A stretch of DNA of 7,358 bases from Lachnospiraceae bacterium. Lineage in GTDB: Bacteria; Bacillota; Clostridia; Lachnospirales; Lachnospiraceae. The position numbers and the translations under genes are program-made. The notes under the pieces were generated by a model. That model did not search any database, was not told the DNA's origin, and was given only the letters and a program-made list of their open reading frames with translations. This document shows positions 1 to 6,416 of the stretch, one piece after another (the first letter of the stretch is position 1; each line of letters starts with the position of its first letter). The stretch spans positions 1 through 7,358 of the forward strand of contig JAJBTR010000419.1 in NCBI GenBank assembly GCA_020860745.1. The letters run 5' to 3'.

Positions 1-5
1 ATTTG

Positions 6-23
6 TATAATTTATAGTATACT
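6..23 (+). promoter_or_regulatory. possible -10 region(s) for the glgCD operon
   Basis: A perfect TATAAT is at 6-11 and a second near-consensus TATACT at 18-23, in an AT-rich stretch about 75-90 bases upstream of the glgC start. Either could be a sigma-A -10 element. The matching -35 box would fall outside the window, so the promoter cannot be confirmed. AT-rich DNA often gives chance matches of this kind. Confidence 0.35.
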
Positions 24-38
24 GTATTTAGCTTTGTG

Positions 39-54
39 ATTGCCCGATGGCAAT
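39..54 (+). promoter_or_regulatory. small palindrome in the glgC leader
   Basis: ATTGCC (39-44) and GGCAAT (49-54) form a perfect 6-base inverted repeat around the loop CGAT. It lies downstream of the candidate -10 elements and about 43 bases before the glgC start. It could be a short mRNA hairpin or an operator half-site pair. It has no U-tract, so it is not a terminator. It is short enough to be chance. Confidence 0.3.
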
Positions 55-97
55 TATGAAACGAATAAAACTTTAATGGAAAGAAGGGGGCAAGGCA

Positions 98-1306
98 ATG
101 GGCAAAGAAATAGTCGCTATGCTTCTCGCCGGCGGTCAGGGATCGCGTTTGTACGCACTGACACAGAAGCTGGCGAAACCTGCAGTTCCGTTCGGCGGTA
201 AGTACCGTATTATCGATTTCCCGATTTCGAACTGCGTCAATTCCGGCATTGATACCGTAGGAGTTCTGACACAGTATCAGCCATTTGTACTGAATGAGTA
301 TATCGGAAACGGCCAGCCGTGGGATCTGGACCGCTTAAACGGTGGTATCCATGTACTTCCGCCGTATCAGAGAGCGAGCGGATCGGATTGGTATAAGGGC
401 ACGGCGAACGCCATCTATCAGAATATCTCGTTTATCGAGAGGTATGATCCGAAGTATGTGATCATCCTTTCCGGCGACCAGATCTGCAAGCAGGATTATA
501 GTGATTTCCTGCGTTTCCACAAGGAGAAGGACGCGGAGTTTTCCGTGGCAGTTATGGAAGTTCCGTGGGATGAGGCGTCCCGTTTCGGTCTGATGGTGGC
601 CGGTGAGGACGACAGAATTACAGAGTTCCAGGAGAAGCCGAAGAATCCGAAGTCGAATCTGGCTTCCATGGGTATCTACATCTTTAACTGGGATGTGCTT
701 CGCAAGTATCTGGAGGAGGACGAGGCGGATCCGGAGTCCGAGAATGACTTCGGCAACAATATCATCCCGAATCTCTTAAGAGACAACCGTCGGATGTACG
801 CATATCACTTCAGCGGTTACTGGAAGGATGTGGGAACGATTTCTTCCCTTTGGGAGGCGAATATGGAGGTGTTGGATCCGGAGCACAGCGGCATCAACCT
901 GTTTGACGATGACTGGAAGATCTACAGTCGCAATGCCGGTATGACCGGACACAAGATCGGCGCGAACGCAGTCATCGACAATTCCATGATCACGGACGGC
1001 TGCATGATTGACGGAGAGGTATCCCACTCGATTCTCTACTCCGGCGTAAAGGTGGCCGCGGGCGCTGTGGTGAAAGATGCTGTCGTTATGGGCGGCGCCA
1101 TCATCAAGGAAGGCGCTGTGGTAGAGCACTGCATCGTTGCTGAGAACGCGATCATCGATGAGAACGCGACGGTCGGCGTCGTCAAGGAAGGCGAAGCCCA
1201 GGGCGTTGCCACCATCGGCCCCGGCGTCTATGTCGGAAGCGACGCGAAGATCGGCTCTAACGCGATGGTGAGAGAAAATGTAAAGGACGGTGAAGAAGTA
1301 TGGTAA
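98..1306 (+). CDS. glgC: glucose-1-phosphate adenylyltransferase, catalytic subunit GlgC
   Basis: This enzyme makes ADP-glucose and pyrophosphate from ATP and glucose-1-phosphate in the cytosol, the committed step of bacterial glycogen synthesis. The 402 residues are the usual length for the family. The N-terminal nucleotidyltransferase domain shows LAGGQGSRL (10-18), [15 protein letters not shown] (26-40), WDLDR with [10 protein letters not shown] (75-91), [12 protein letters not shown] (98-109), [10 protein letters not shown] (125-134, holding the predicted metal-binding aspartate) and [10 protein letters not shown] (177-186). From about residue 285 the isoleucine/valine/glycine-rich hexapeptide pattern of a left-handed beta-helix continues nearly to the end. 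The ATG is preceded by AAGAAGGGGG at 81-90, with 7 bases of spacing. The gene overlaps glgD by 7 bases, implying translational coupling. The SGDQICK stretch replaces the more familiar GDHIYK, which is a small oddity. The identification is firm. Confidence 0.97.
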   Translation: MGKEIVAMLLAGGQGSRLYALTQKLAKPAVPFGGKYRIIDFPISNCVNSGIDTVGVLTQYQPFVLNEYIGNGQPWDLDRLNGGIHVLPPYQRASGSDWYKGTANAIYQNISFIERYDPKYVIILSGDQICKQDYSDFLRFHKEKDAEFSVAVMEVPWDEASRFGLMVAGEDDRITEFQEKPKNPKSNLASMGIYIFNWDVLRKYLEEDEADPESENDFGNNIIPNLLRDNRRMYAYHFSGYWKDVGTISSLWEANMEVLDPEHSGINLFDDDWKIYSRNAGMTGHKIGANAVIDNSMITDGCMIDGEVSHSILYSGVKVAAGAVVKDAVVMGGAIIKEGAVVEHCIVAENAIIDENATVGVVKEGEAQGVATIGPGVYVGSDAKIGSNAMVRENVKDGEEVW

Positions 1307-2430
1307 ACAGTGCACTCGGTATAATTTTCCCTAATCAATATGATAAGCTCGTACCGGAACTGACCAGCGAGCGCCTGATGGCTTCCATCCCCTTTGCAAG
1401 CCGTTACCGCATGATTGACTTTGCCCTGTCCAGCATGGTAAACAGCGGCATCACCAATATTTCTGTCCTGGCCCGCCAGAATTATCATTCTCTGATGGAT
1501 CATCTCGGATCCGGACGTGAGTGGGATCTGGCACGTAAGAACGGTGGTCTGACCATCTGGCCTCCGTTTGCGGAAAAGTCCATGAATGTTTACCGCGGAC
1601 GAATTGAGGCTCTGGATCATATCATCGGGTTTTTAAAGGCTCAGAAAGAGAAATATGTGATCCTTTCTGATACGAATATTGCAGCTTCCTTTGATTTCAA
1701 GGATTTCATACAGGCGCATATCGATAACGGTGCGGATGTGACCTGCGCTTACACCGTGCAGCCTCTGCCGGAGAGCATTATGTCCGCAAAGCTGATGAAC
1801 AAGGGGATGTACTACACCTACGACATCAAGGACGGCGTCGTGAAAAAGATGTACATCAATCCGCAGGAAGAGGGCGACCAGAACTTCGGCATGAATATCT
1901 ACTGCATGGAGCGTGATCTCATGATCAAGCTGGTTCGCGATTCCTACATGCAGGGTGGCGTTTATTTTGAGTGCGACGTTCTCTTACATAAGCTGGATGA
2001 GTTGAAAGTCTGTGCTTATAAGTTTGAAGGATACTACGGACGGATCAGCGATATGAAGTCTTACTTCGATGAGAACATGAGACTTCTGGAGGAGGAGAAT
2101 CTGGAAGCACTCTTCTCCCAGCCGGTTTATACCAAGCTTCGTGACGACAACCCGACCAGATATTTTGACGGTGCAGTGGTGAAGAACGTCATGGCAGCTG
2201 ACGGCTGCGTCATCGAGGGCAATGTTGAGAATTGTGTGTTATTCCGAGGCGTGAAGATCGGCAAGGGAGCGGTTGTAAAGAATTGTGTTCTTATGCAGGA
2301 TACCATCGTTGAGGAAGGCGCAGTTCTGGATCATATCATTACAGATAAGAACGCGCTGATCACCGAGGGTAAGGAAGTCAGAGGGACAGATACTTTCCCG
2401 GTATTCGTGGCGAAGTATCAGGTCATTTAA
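1300..2430 (+). CDS. glgD: glucose-1-phosphate adenylyltransferase regulatory subunit GlgD
   Basis: This is a GlgC paralogue of 376 residues. It keeps the overall fold: [18 protein letters not shown] (34-51), [15 protein letters not shown] (70-84, compare [15 protein letters not shown] in GlgC) and a C-terminal beta-helix with hexapeptide repeats from about residue 290. The glycine-rich GGxGxRL nucleotide loop is absent (the start reads [14 protein letters not shown]) and the catalytic SGD motif reads LSDTN (122-126). In Geobacillus stearothermophilus the GlgD partner is reported to be inactive alone and to raise activity when combined with GlgC; the same regulatory role is inferred here. The ATG lies inside the last codons of glgC. 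The best upstream RBS, AAAGGA, is a little distant (about 12 bases), so coupling to glgC translation probably matters. No glgA, glgB or glgP follows; two terminators end the transcript. Confidence 0.95.
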   Translation: MVNSALGIIFPNQYDKLVPELTSERLMASIPFASRYRMIDFALSSMVNSGITNISVLARQNYHSLMDHLGSGREWDLARKNGGLTIWPPFAEKSMNVYRGRIEALDHIIGFLKAQKEKYVILSDTNIAASFDFKDFIQAHIDNGADVTCAYTVQPLPESIMSAKLMNKGMYYTYDIKDGVVKKMYINPQEEGDQNFGMNIYCMERDLMIKLVRDSYMQGGVYFECDVLLHKLDELKVCAYKFEGYYGRISDMKSYFDENMRLLEEENLEALFSQPVYTKLRDDNPTRYFDGAVVKNVMAADGCVIEGNVENCVLFRGVKIGKGAVVKNCVLMQDTIVEEGAVLDHIITDKNALITEGKEVRGTDTFPVFVAKYQVI

Positions 2431-2450
2431 TACGCAGATTCATTTGGTAC

Positions 2451-2488
2451 GGGAGCCTCCACACATATGGGTGGGGGCTCTGTTTTTG
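2451..2488 (+). terminator. first intrinsic terminator after glgD
   Basis: GAGCCTCCAC-type arm at about 2453-2462 pairs with GTGGGGGCTC at 2471-2480 (one G-U wobble) around an 8-base loop. The stem is followed by TGTTTTTG. It begins about 20 bases after the glgD stop, as expected for a rho-independent terminator. Confidence 0.85.
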
Positions 2489-2490
2489 CA

Positions 2491-2517
2491 GGCGTTCAGC
2501 AATGAACGCCTTTTTTT
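2491..2517 (+). terminator. second intrinsic terminator after glgD, with GNRA loop
   Basis: GGCGTTCA (2491-2498) pairs perfectly with TGAACGCC (2503-2510) around the tetraloop GCAA, a stable GNRA-type loop, followed by seven T residues. This is a textbook terminator. It sits 10 bases downstream of the first hairpin, giving a tandem arrangement that should isolate glgCD from the transporter operon. Confidence 0.92.
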
Positions 2518-2593
2518 AAATTTCAGATGCACTAACCGCATCCATGCCCGGTCATACTTTCTTCACAATTTCAACGTAATATTTTCACAAACC

Positions 2594-2615
2594 CGGCGTA
2601 AACTATTTTACGCTG
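2594..2615 (+). promoter_or_regulatory. hairpin followed by GAGGAG in the spacer
   Basis: GCGTAAA (2596-2602) and TTTACGC (2607-2613) form a perfect 7-base stem around CTAT. The stem extends by a G-T and a C-G pair to about 9 bases. It has no T-run after it; instead GAGGAG, resembling a ribosome binding site, begins at its base (2615-2620). It could be an operator-like dyad or a leader hairpin ahead of the short open frame described next. Function is unproven. Confidence 0.4.
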
Positions 2616-2629
2616 AGGAGTAGAATTCG

Positions 2630-2791
2630 CTGTACGAATGCCCGAAAGAGAACGCCGAGAGTAACCGGTTATCCGGAGTTGGCCGGAAACTGAGAGTGAC
2701 CGGGCAACAAGAGTGGCTGGAAGCTGAGAATGACCAGCAACAAGAGTGGCTGGAAATTGAGAGCGATCGAACATCAAGGGCTGCTGAATAA
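2630..2791 (+). pseudogene. possible short ORF or gene remnant upstream of the ABC operon
   Basis: An open frame runs from just after TAG at 2621-2623 to TAA at 2789-2791. No ATG is present. The best-placed alternative start is CTG at 2630, 9 bases after GAGGAG (2615-2620), which would give 53 residues; a GTG at 2696 is another option but lacks an evident RBS. The translation is hydrophilic and charged. Its second half repeats the segment QQEWLE twice at 11-12 residue spacing (QQEWLEAEND then QQQEWLEIES), reflecting the DNA repeat. I recognise no family. It may be a degraded gene end, a leader peptide, or a chance open frame through repeated DNA. The CTG start and the short length keep confidence low. 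Confidence 0.2.
2655..2789 (+). repeat. degenerate tandem repeat, about four units of 33-35 bases
   Basis: Four consecutive units can be aligned at 2655-2689, 2690-2723, 2724-2756 and 2757-2789. Units 2 and 3 are very similar, sharing CAACAAGAGTGGCTGGAA exactly and CTGAGA at their heads. Units 1 and 4 are more diverged but keep the GAGAG-start pattern. Unit lengths of 35, 34, 33 and 33 mean the reading frame shifts at unit 2 and is restored by unit 3. It is not a CRISPR array, because there are no unique spacers between units. Confidence 0.7.
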
Positions 2792-2850
2792 CTATTTCCC
2801 TGGCCGTGCAGAACTTCGTTCATACAAGCTTTGCAGGAATGATAGAAAAT

Positions 2851-2857
2851 GAGGAGG
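2851..2857 (+). promoter_or_regulatory. ribosome binding site fixing the TTG start of the ABC ATPase
   Basis: GAGGAGG at 2851-2857 lies 8 bases before TTG at 2866. This site, together with family homology beginning at IEIRHLTKKYG, selects TTG as the start. The in-frame GTG at 2806 lacks a comparable RBS and would add 20 residues unlike the family's N-terminus. Confidence 0.8.
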
Positions 2858-2865
2858 ACACAGTT

Positions 2866-4227
2866 TTGATTGAAATCAGACATCTGACAAAGAAATACGG
2901 AAATAATGTGGCTGTCAATGATCTGAATCTTACTCTGGAACCTGGGAATATCTACGGATTTCTGGGACCGAACGGCGCCGGAAAATCCACCACGATGAAT
3001 ATCATCACCGGGTATATCGGGGCGACAGCAGGAGAGGTGCTGGTCAACGGGTACGACATCAACAAAGAGCCGGAAAAGGCAAAGCAGTGTATCGGGTATC
3101 TGCCGGAGCTGCCGCCGTTGTACGGTGATATGAAGGTGGGAGAGTACCTGGATTTTGTGGCGGACCTGAAAAAATTAAACCGCAACACCCGGGAGGCGGA
3201 TCTGAGGTATGTCATGAATCTGACAAAGATTTCATCTATGAGGAACCGGCTGATCCGCAATCTGTCAAAAGGCTATAAGCAGAGAGTTGGTCTGGCACAG
3301 GCTCTGATGGGGCTGCCGGAGATTATCATTCTCGACGAGCCGACGGTAGGGCTGGACCCGACGCAGATCATTGAGATCCGTGAGCTGATCAAATCGCTGA
3401 GGGATAATCACACGGTAATCTTAAGCTCTCACATTCTGCAGGAGATCAGCGCGGTCTGCGACCATGTGTTTATCATTTCCAACGGCAATCTGGTGGCCAG
3501 CGATACGATGGAACATCTGGAGGAAGAGATGAGCGGCGCGCAGCATCTGGATGTGACGGTGCGGGCGACGCGGGAAGAAGCGCAGAAGCTGCGGAAAATT
3601 GCAAACGTGAAGAGTGTCGAGATTCTGGAAATGATCACTGAGAGCGCAAAGCAGGATAAAGTGGATTCCGTGAAAGAAGATCAAATTACAACAGAGGCAG
3701 AGCCTGTCGGCGACGCCGAGGATGGGAAATTTGTTGTTGACGGTGAGGATGCTGCAGGCAGCGGCAATGATGTAACTGCCGGGAATTCTGAAAATTCGTC
3801 AGCAGGGAAACATGACAGTGAATCAGCCAAAGAGGCGACAGGAAAGTCAGAGAGTTGTGAAGAAACACCGGCAGACGAGGCTGCGGATAACAGCGAAAAG
3901 GAGCCTATAGACGAAGCGGCAGAAAATGCCGGAAAAGAGCCGACAGACAATGCGGCAGAAAAGGCTGAAATAAAGCCTATGGAAGAGGCGGCAGAAAACG
4001 CTGAAAAAATATTGGCGGAAGAGATAGCAGTTGGCAGCAAAGAACTTATGCATGATATCATCCCGGAGATCCGCCTGAGTATCACCGCGAAACCGGGCTG
4101 CGATGTGCGTGAGGATGTATTCCGCCACTGTGTCAGCAATCAGATCGTTCTTTTAGAGATGTCCGTGGTGACCAGGTCACTGGAAGATATCTTCCTGGAA
4201 CTGACCGATGCGAAGGAGGTGCAGTAA
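2866..4227 (+). CDS. ABC transporter ATPase (GldA-like) with a long acidic insertion
   Basis: This is the cytosolic ATP-hydrolysing subunit of an ABC-2 type transporter, 453 residues from the TTG start. It shows Walker A GPNGAGKST (34-42), IGYLPELPPLY in the Q-loop region, signature LSKGY (133-137), Walker B IIILDEP ending in D157-E158, and the switch histidine in SSH (189). All catalytic elements look intact. After the ATPase domain comes the small C-terminal domain typical of GldA-like proteins: it begins HLDVTVRATREEAQKL and ends SLEDIFLELT. Between these halves, residues about 256-395 form an acidic, Ala/Glu/Ser-rich low-complexity insertion, with four 12-residue repeats at 337-384. Without it the protein would be about 313 residues, the usual size. 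The next gene starts 3 bases after the stop, so ATPase and permease are co-translated. Substrate is unknown. The ATPase call is firm; the GldA-like subgroup rests on the neighbouring GldG-type gene. Confidence 0.93.
   Translation: MIEIRHLTKKYGNNVAVNDLNLTLEPGNIYGFLGPNGAGKSTTMNIITGYIGATAGEVLVNGYDINKEPEKAKQCIGYLPELPPLYGDMKVGEYLDFVADLKKLNRNTREADLRYVMNLTKISSMRNRLIRNLSKGYKQRVGLAQALMGLPEIIILDEPTVGLDPTQIIEIRELIKSLRDNHTVILSSHILQEISAVCDHVFIISNGNLVASDTMEHLEEEMSGAQHLDVTVRATREEAQKLRKIANVKSVEILEMITESAKQDKVDSVKEDQITTEAEPVGDAEDGKFVVDGEDAAGSGNDVTAGNSENSSAGKHDSESAKEATGKSESCEETPADEAADNSEKEPIDEAAENAGKEPTDNAAEKAEIKPMEEAAENAEKILAEEIAVGSKELMHDIIPEIRLSITAKPGCDVREDVFRHCVSNQIVLLEMSVVTRSLEDIFLELTDAKEVQ
3874..4017 (+). 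repeat. four in-frame 36-base repeats inside the ABC ATPase gene
   Basis: Units are at 3874-3909, 3910-3945, 3946-3981 and 3982-4017, each encoding 12 residues: DEAADNSEKEPI, DEAAENAGKEPT, DNAAEKAEIKPM and EEAAENAEKILA. They share the pattern (D/E)xAA(E/D)(N/K)xxKxP. The exact 12-codon period with base differences between units suggests old in-frame duplication. The peptide is strongly acidic and probably helical or disordered. Confidence 0.85.
4213..4221 (+). promoter_or_regulatory. strong RBS of the permease/GldG gene inside the ATPase gene end
   Basis: AAGGAGGTG at 4213-4221 is close to a full anti-16S match and lies 9 bases before the ATG at 4231. It overlaps the last codons of the ATPase gene, whose stop is at 4225-4227, supporting tight translational linkage. 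Confidence 0.85.
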
Positions 4228-4230
4228 TCG

Positions 4231-6333
4231 ATGAAAGCTATTATCAAAAGAGAAGTGAAATCTTACTTTACCTCCGTGCTGGGATGGATTTTCCTGGCAG
4301 CGTTTTTCTTTGTGTTCAACCTGTATTTCTGGGCGTACAGTCTGAACATGGGATATCCGTACCTTTCCTATACGGTTTCCAGCAGCGTCTTTATCTGTCT
4401 GGTGATCATTCCCATACTGACGATGCGGAGTATGGCGGAGGACCGGCGTACGAAGACAGACCAGCTTCTGTACACAGCGCCTGTCTCTGTCCCGAAGGTT
4501 ATACTCGGGAAGTTTTTTGCCATGGTGATCGTGTTCAGTATCGCCATCGGCGCGATCTGTCTGTGTCCGCTGATTATGAATGTGTTCGGCACGGTTCCCT
4601 ATGGAGAAAGTTATGCGGCGATTCTGGGAATCTGGCTTTTCGGACTGCTGGCGATTTCCATCGGACTCTTCCTGTCCACAGTAACAGAGAGCCAGGTGAT
4701 AGCGGCCGTGCTTTCCTTTGGCGTGCTGTTCCTCTGCTACATGATGTCAAGTATTATCAGCCTGTTTTCCAGCACGGAGAACCTGCTTACGAAAATACTG
4801 GGCTGTCTGGCAATTACAGATCCTATGGATAATTTCCTTTCCGGCGTGGTGGATGTGACGGGAATTATTTACTATATATCCGGCACGGCGCTGTTCCTCT
4901 TTTTTACCTGCCAGCTCGTGCAGAAGCACCGGTGGTCTGTCAGCTCGAAGAAAATCCGCCGCGGCGTGTTTAATTCCACCTTTGTGGTGATCGGCGCCGC
5001 GATTGTGGTTGTGGTGAATGTGCTGGCGGCGCAGCTTCCCGAGGGTGTGAAAAATGTTGATGCCACCAATCAGAAGCTGTATACCCTGACGGAGGATACC
5101 TGCACATTCCTCGATGATCTGGACCAGGATGTGACCATCTATGTGCTGGAGGCGGAGGATAGTGCAGACACGGTGGTGACGAAAACGCTGAAGCACTATG
5201 AGGAATACAGCGATCACATCACAGTGGAATACGTGGATCCGACGGTTTCCCCGAATTTTTATACCACCTACACGGATACCGCTCCGACGGAAGGAAGTCT
5301 GATCGTGGCCGGGGAAGCGTATTCCAAGGTGATCGACTATGACGACATATATGAGTATACCATCGATTATTCCACCTATACCCAGAGCATCAGCGCCTAT
5401 GACGGAGAGGGCCAGATTACAAGCGCGCTGAGCTATGTGACCAGCGGCGATATGCAGACAGTTTATACCATCACCGGACACGGAGAGACGGATCTGGACT
5501 CCTCCTTTACGGAGGCTTTGGAAAAAATGAATCTTTCCGTGGAAAGCATGACGCTGCTGACAGAAGACGAGGTTCCGGAGGATGCGGCGGCGCTGATCAT
5601 TAACGGCCCGACTTCTGATTTTTCGGAGGATGACGCACAGAAGGTCATCGATTATCTTGCCGCAGGAGGAAAGGCGCTGATCACAACTTCCTACGAGGCG
5701 ACCGGGGACATGACAAACTTTGATTCGATTCTCGCGGAGTACGGAGTCGGAGTGACCCAGGGCGTCGTGATGGAGAGCGATTCGCAGTACTGCTATCAGT
5801 ATCCGTTCTACCTGCTTCCCGACGTGCAGTCCGCCGATGCGACAGCCAATGTGGATGGCTACGTGATGATCGTGGACGCCCAGGCGCTGACGAACCTGGA
5901 AGAGGACTCGGAGACACTGACCTTTACTTCTCTGCTGGAGACTTCTGAAAACGCATATGTTAAGACTGATATTGAGACTATGACGACCTACAGCAAGGAG
6001 GATGGAGATGAAGAAGGGACTTTCATTCTCGGCGCGAATGTGGTAGACTCAGATACGGGCGCGGAAATCACGGTGATCGCATCCGTGCTGGCGTTCAATG
6101 ACAATGTGGACAGTTATGTTTCCGGCCAGAACCTGGCGCTCTTTAAGGGAATTGTCAGCGGATATTCCACCTCAGAGGTTACCGTATCCATCGATGCGAA
6201 GGAATATTCCTATGATTATCTCACCATCAGCCAGGCGGTGGTCTATATCAGTGCTGTTGTCCTGATTATCCTGATTCCGGTTGTCCTGATTGTTGTGGGA
6301 ATCCTGATCTGGTACAGGAGAAGAAAGGCATAA
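4231..6333 (+). CDS. fused ABC-2 permease and GldG-like extracytoplasmic protein
   Basis: A 700-residue membrane protein joining two parts that are separate genes (gldF and gldG) in Bacteroidetes. Residues 1-230 are an ABC-2 permease with about six membrane segments near 17-37, 50-65, 95-117, 129-150, 155-178 and 209-229. They include the family motif MRSMAEDRRTKTDQLLYTAPVS-type loop (about 65-86), which is thought to contact the ATPase. A further segment at 249-267 leads into a large hydrophilic domain (about 268-668) that carries the GldG hallmarks QKLYTLTEDT (281-290) and, later, YTITGHGE. A final segment at about 671-694 ends in YRRRKA, a positively charged cytosolic tail. The big domain should therefore lie outside the membrane, tethered at both ends. 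It is acidic and rich in Asp, Thr, Ser and Tyr. It presumably forms the channel for the ATPase upstream. Substrate unknown; a gliding role is not supported by anything here. Confidence 0.9.
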   Translation: MKAIIKREVKSYFTSVLGWIFLAAFFFVFNLYFWAYSLNMGYPYLSYTVSSSVFICLVIIPILTMRSMAEDRRTKTDQLLYTAPVSVPKVILGKFFAMVIVFSIAIGAICLCPLIMNVFGTVPYGESYAAILGIWLFGLLAISIGLFLSTVTESQVIAAVLSFGVLFLCYMMSSIISLFSSTENLLTKILGCLAITDPMDNFLSGVVDVTGIIYYISGTALFLFFTCQLVQKHRWSVSSKKIRRGVFNSTFVVIGAAIVVVVNVLAAQLPEGVKNVDATNQKLYTLTEDTCTFLDDLDQDVTIYVLEAEDSADTVVTKTLKHYEEYSDHITVEYVDPTVSPNFYTTYTDTAPTEGSLIVAGEAYSKVIDYDDIYEYTIDYSTYTQSISAYDGEGQITSALSYVTSGDMQTVYTITGHGETDLDSSFTEALEKMNLSVESMTLLTEDEVPEDAAALIINGPTSDFSEDDAQKVIDYLAAGGKALITTSYEATGDMTNFDSILAEYGVGVTQGVVMESDSQYCYQYPFYLLPDVQSADATANVDGYVMIVDAQALTNLEEDSETLTFTSLLETSENAYVKTDIETMTTYSKEDGDEEGTFILGANVVDSDTGAEITVIASVLAFNDNVDSYVSGQNLALFKGIVSGYSTSEVTVSIDAKEYSYDYLTISQAVVYISAVVLIILIPVVLIVVGILIWYRRRKA

Positions 6334-6360
6334 GGGAGAGTTCACTGCAGGGGCGAAGCT

Positions 6361-6414
6361 ATGTTTGCCATAGTCTTTGCGGTGCCGTGTAATGTGCGGC
6401 GGAATGGAGATTGA
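6361..6414 (+). CDS. possible 17-residue leader ORF before the DUF4340 gene
   Basis: ATG at 6361 opens a frame encoding MFAIVFAVPCNVRRNGD and stops at TGA 6412-6414, just 2 bases before the next gene's ATG at 6417. AGGGG at 6349-6353 lies 7 bases upstream and could serve as its RBS. The arrangement would allow translational coupling. The 83-base gap it fills is otherwise unusual for this tightly packed operon. Such tiny frames also occur by chance; codon evidence is too short to decide. Confidence 0.25.
   Translation: MFAIVFAVPCNVRRNGD
6406..6410 (+). promoter_or_regulatory. RBS selecting the ATG start of the DUF4340 gene
   Basis: GGAGA at 6406-6410 is 6 bases before ATG at 6417. The in-frame TTG at 6411 directly abuts this site and could not be used with it, so the ATG is preferred. 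Confidence 0.7.
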
Positions 6415-6416
6415 TT

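Larger units (their letters stand above)
2518..2865 (+). other. spacer between the glgD terminators and the ABC operon
   Basis: About 350 bases without a confident gene. It holds a hairpin at 2594-2615, a degenerate tandem repeat at 2655-2789 inside a short open frame (2624-2791), and the RBS of the ABC ATPase gene at the end. I looked for a sigma-A promoter that must drive the downstream operon and found no convincing -35/-10 pair. TTCACA occurs at 2562 and 2584, but without a good -10 at proper spacing. The transporter promoter therefore remains unplaced within this spacer. Confidence 0.6.

Noticed and set aside
776..1315. A 179-codon open frame on the minus strand across the end of glgC
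   Set aside because: It is antisense to a clearly conserved beta-helix domain, has no family resemblance and is explained by codon structure of glgC.
2655..2789. CRISPR array
   Set aside because: Units are contiguous and degenerate with no unique spacers, and no cas genes are nearby.
2806..2865. GTG at 2806 as an upstream start for the ABC ATPase
   Set aside because: No good RBS precedes it, and the 20 added residues do not fit the family's N-terminus; GAGGAGG at 2851-2857 points to TTG at 2866.
2431..2865. Riboswitch or T-box leader ahead of the ABC operon
   Set aside because: Only simple hairpins and a tandem repeat are visible; I see no conserved riboswitch core or T-box sequence, and the terminators belong to glgD.
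2608..2883. Minus-strand 91-codon open frame with repeated SSHSCC segments
   Set aside because: The repetition is the complement of the 33-35 base DNA repeat, it overlaps the RBS and start of the ABC gene, and the protein resembles nothing known.
3681..4139. Serine/alanine-rich minus-strand open frame with repeats
   Set aside because: It is the complement of the acidic repeat insertion in the ABC ATPase; the repetitive look comes entirely from the plus-strand repeat.
4284..4832. A 182-codon plus-strand open frame overlapping the permease gene
   Set aside because: It lies in an alternative frame of a strongly supported membrane protein and its translation lacks recognisable features.
4747..5481. 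A 244-codon minus-strand open frame inside the permease/GldG gene
   Set aside because: Histidine/isoleucine/arginine-rich translation without recognisable domains, fully antisense to a well-supported gene.
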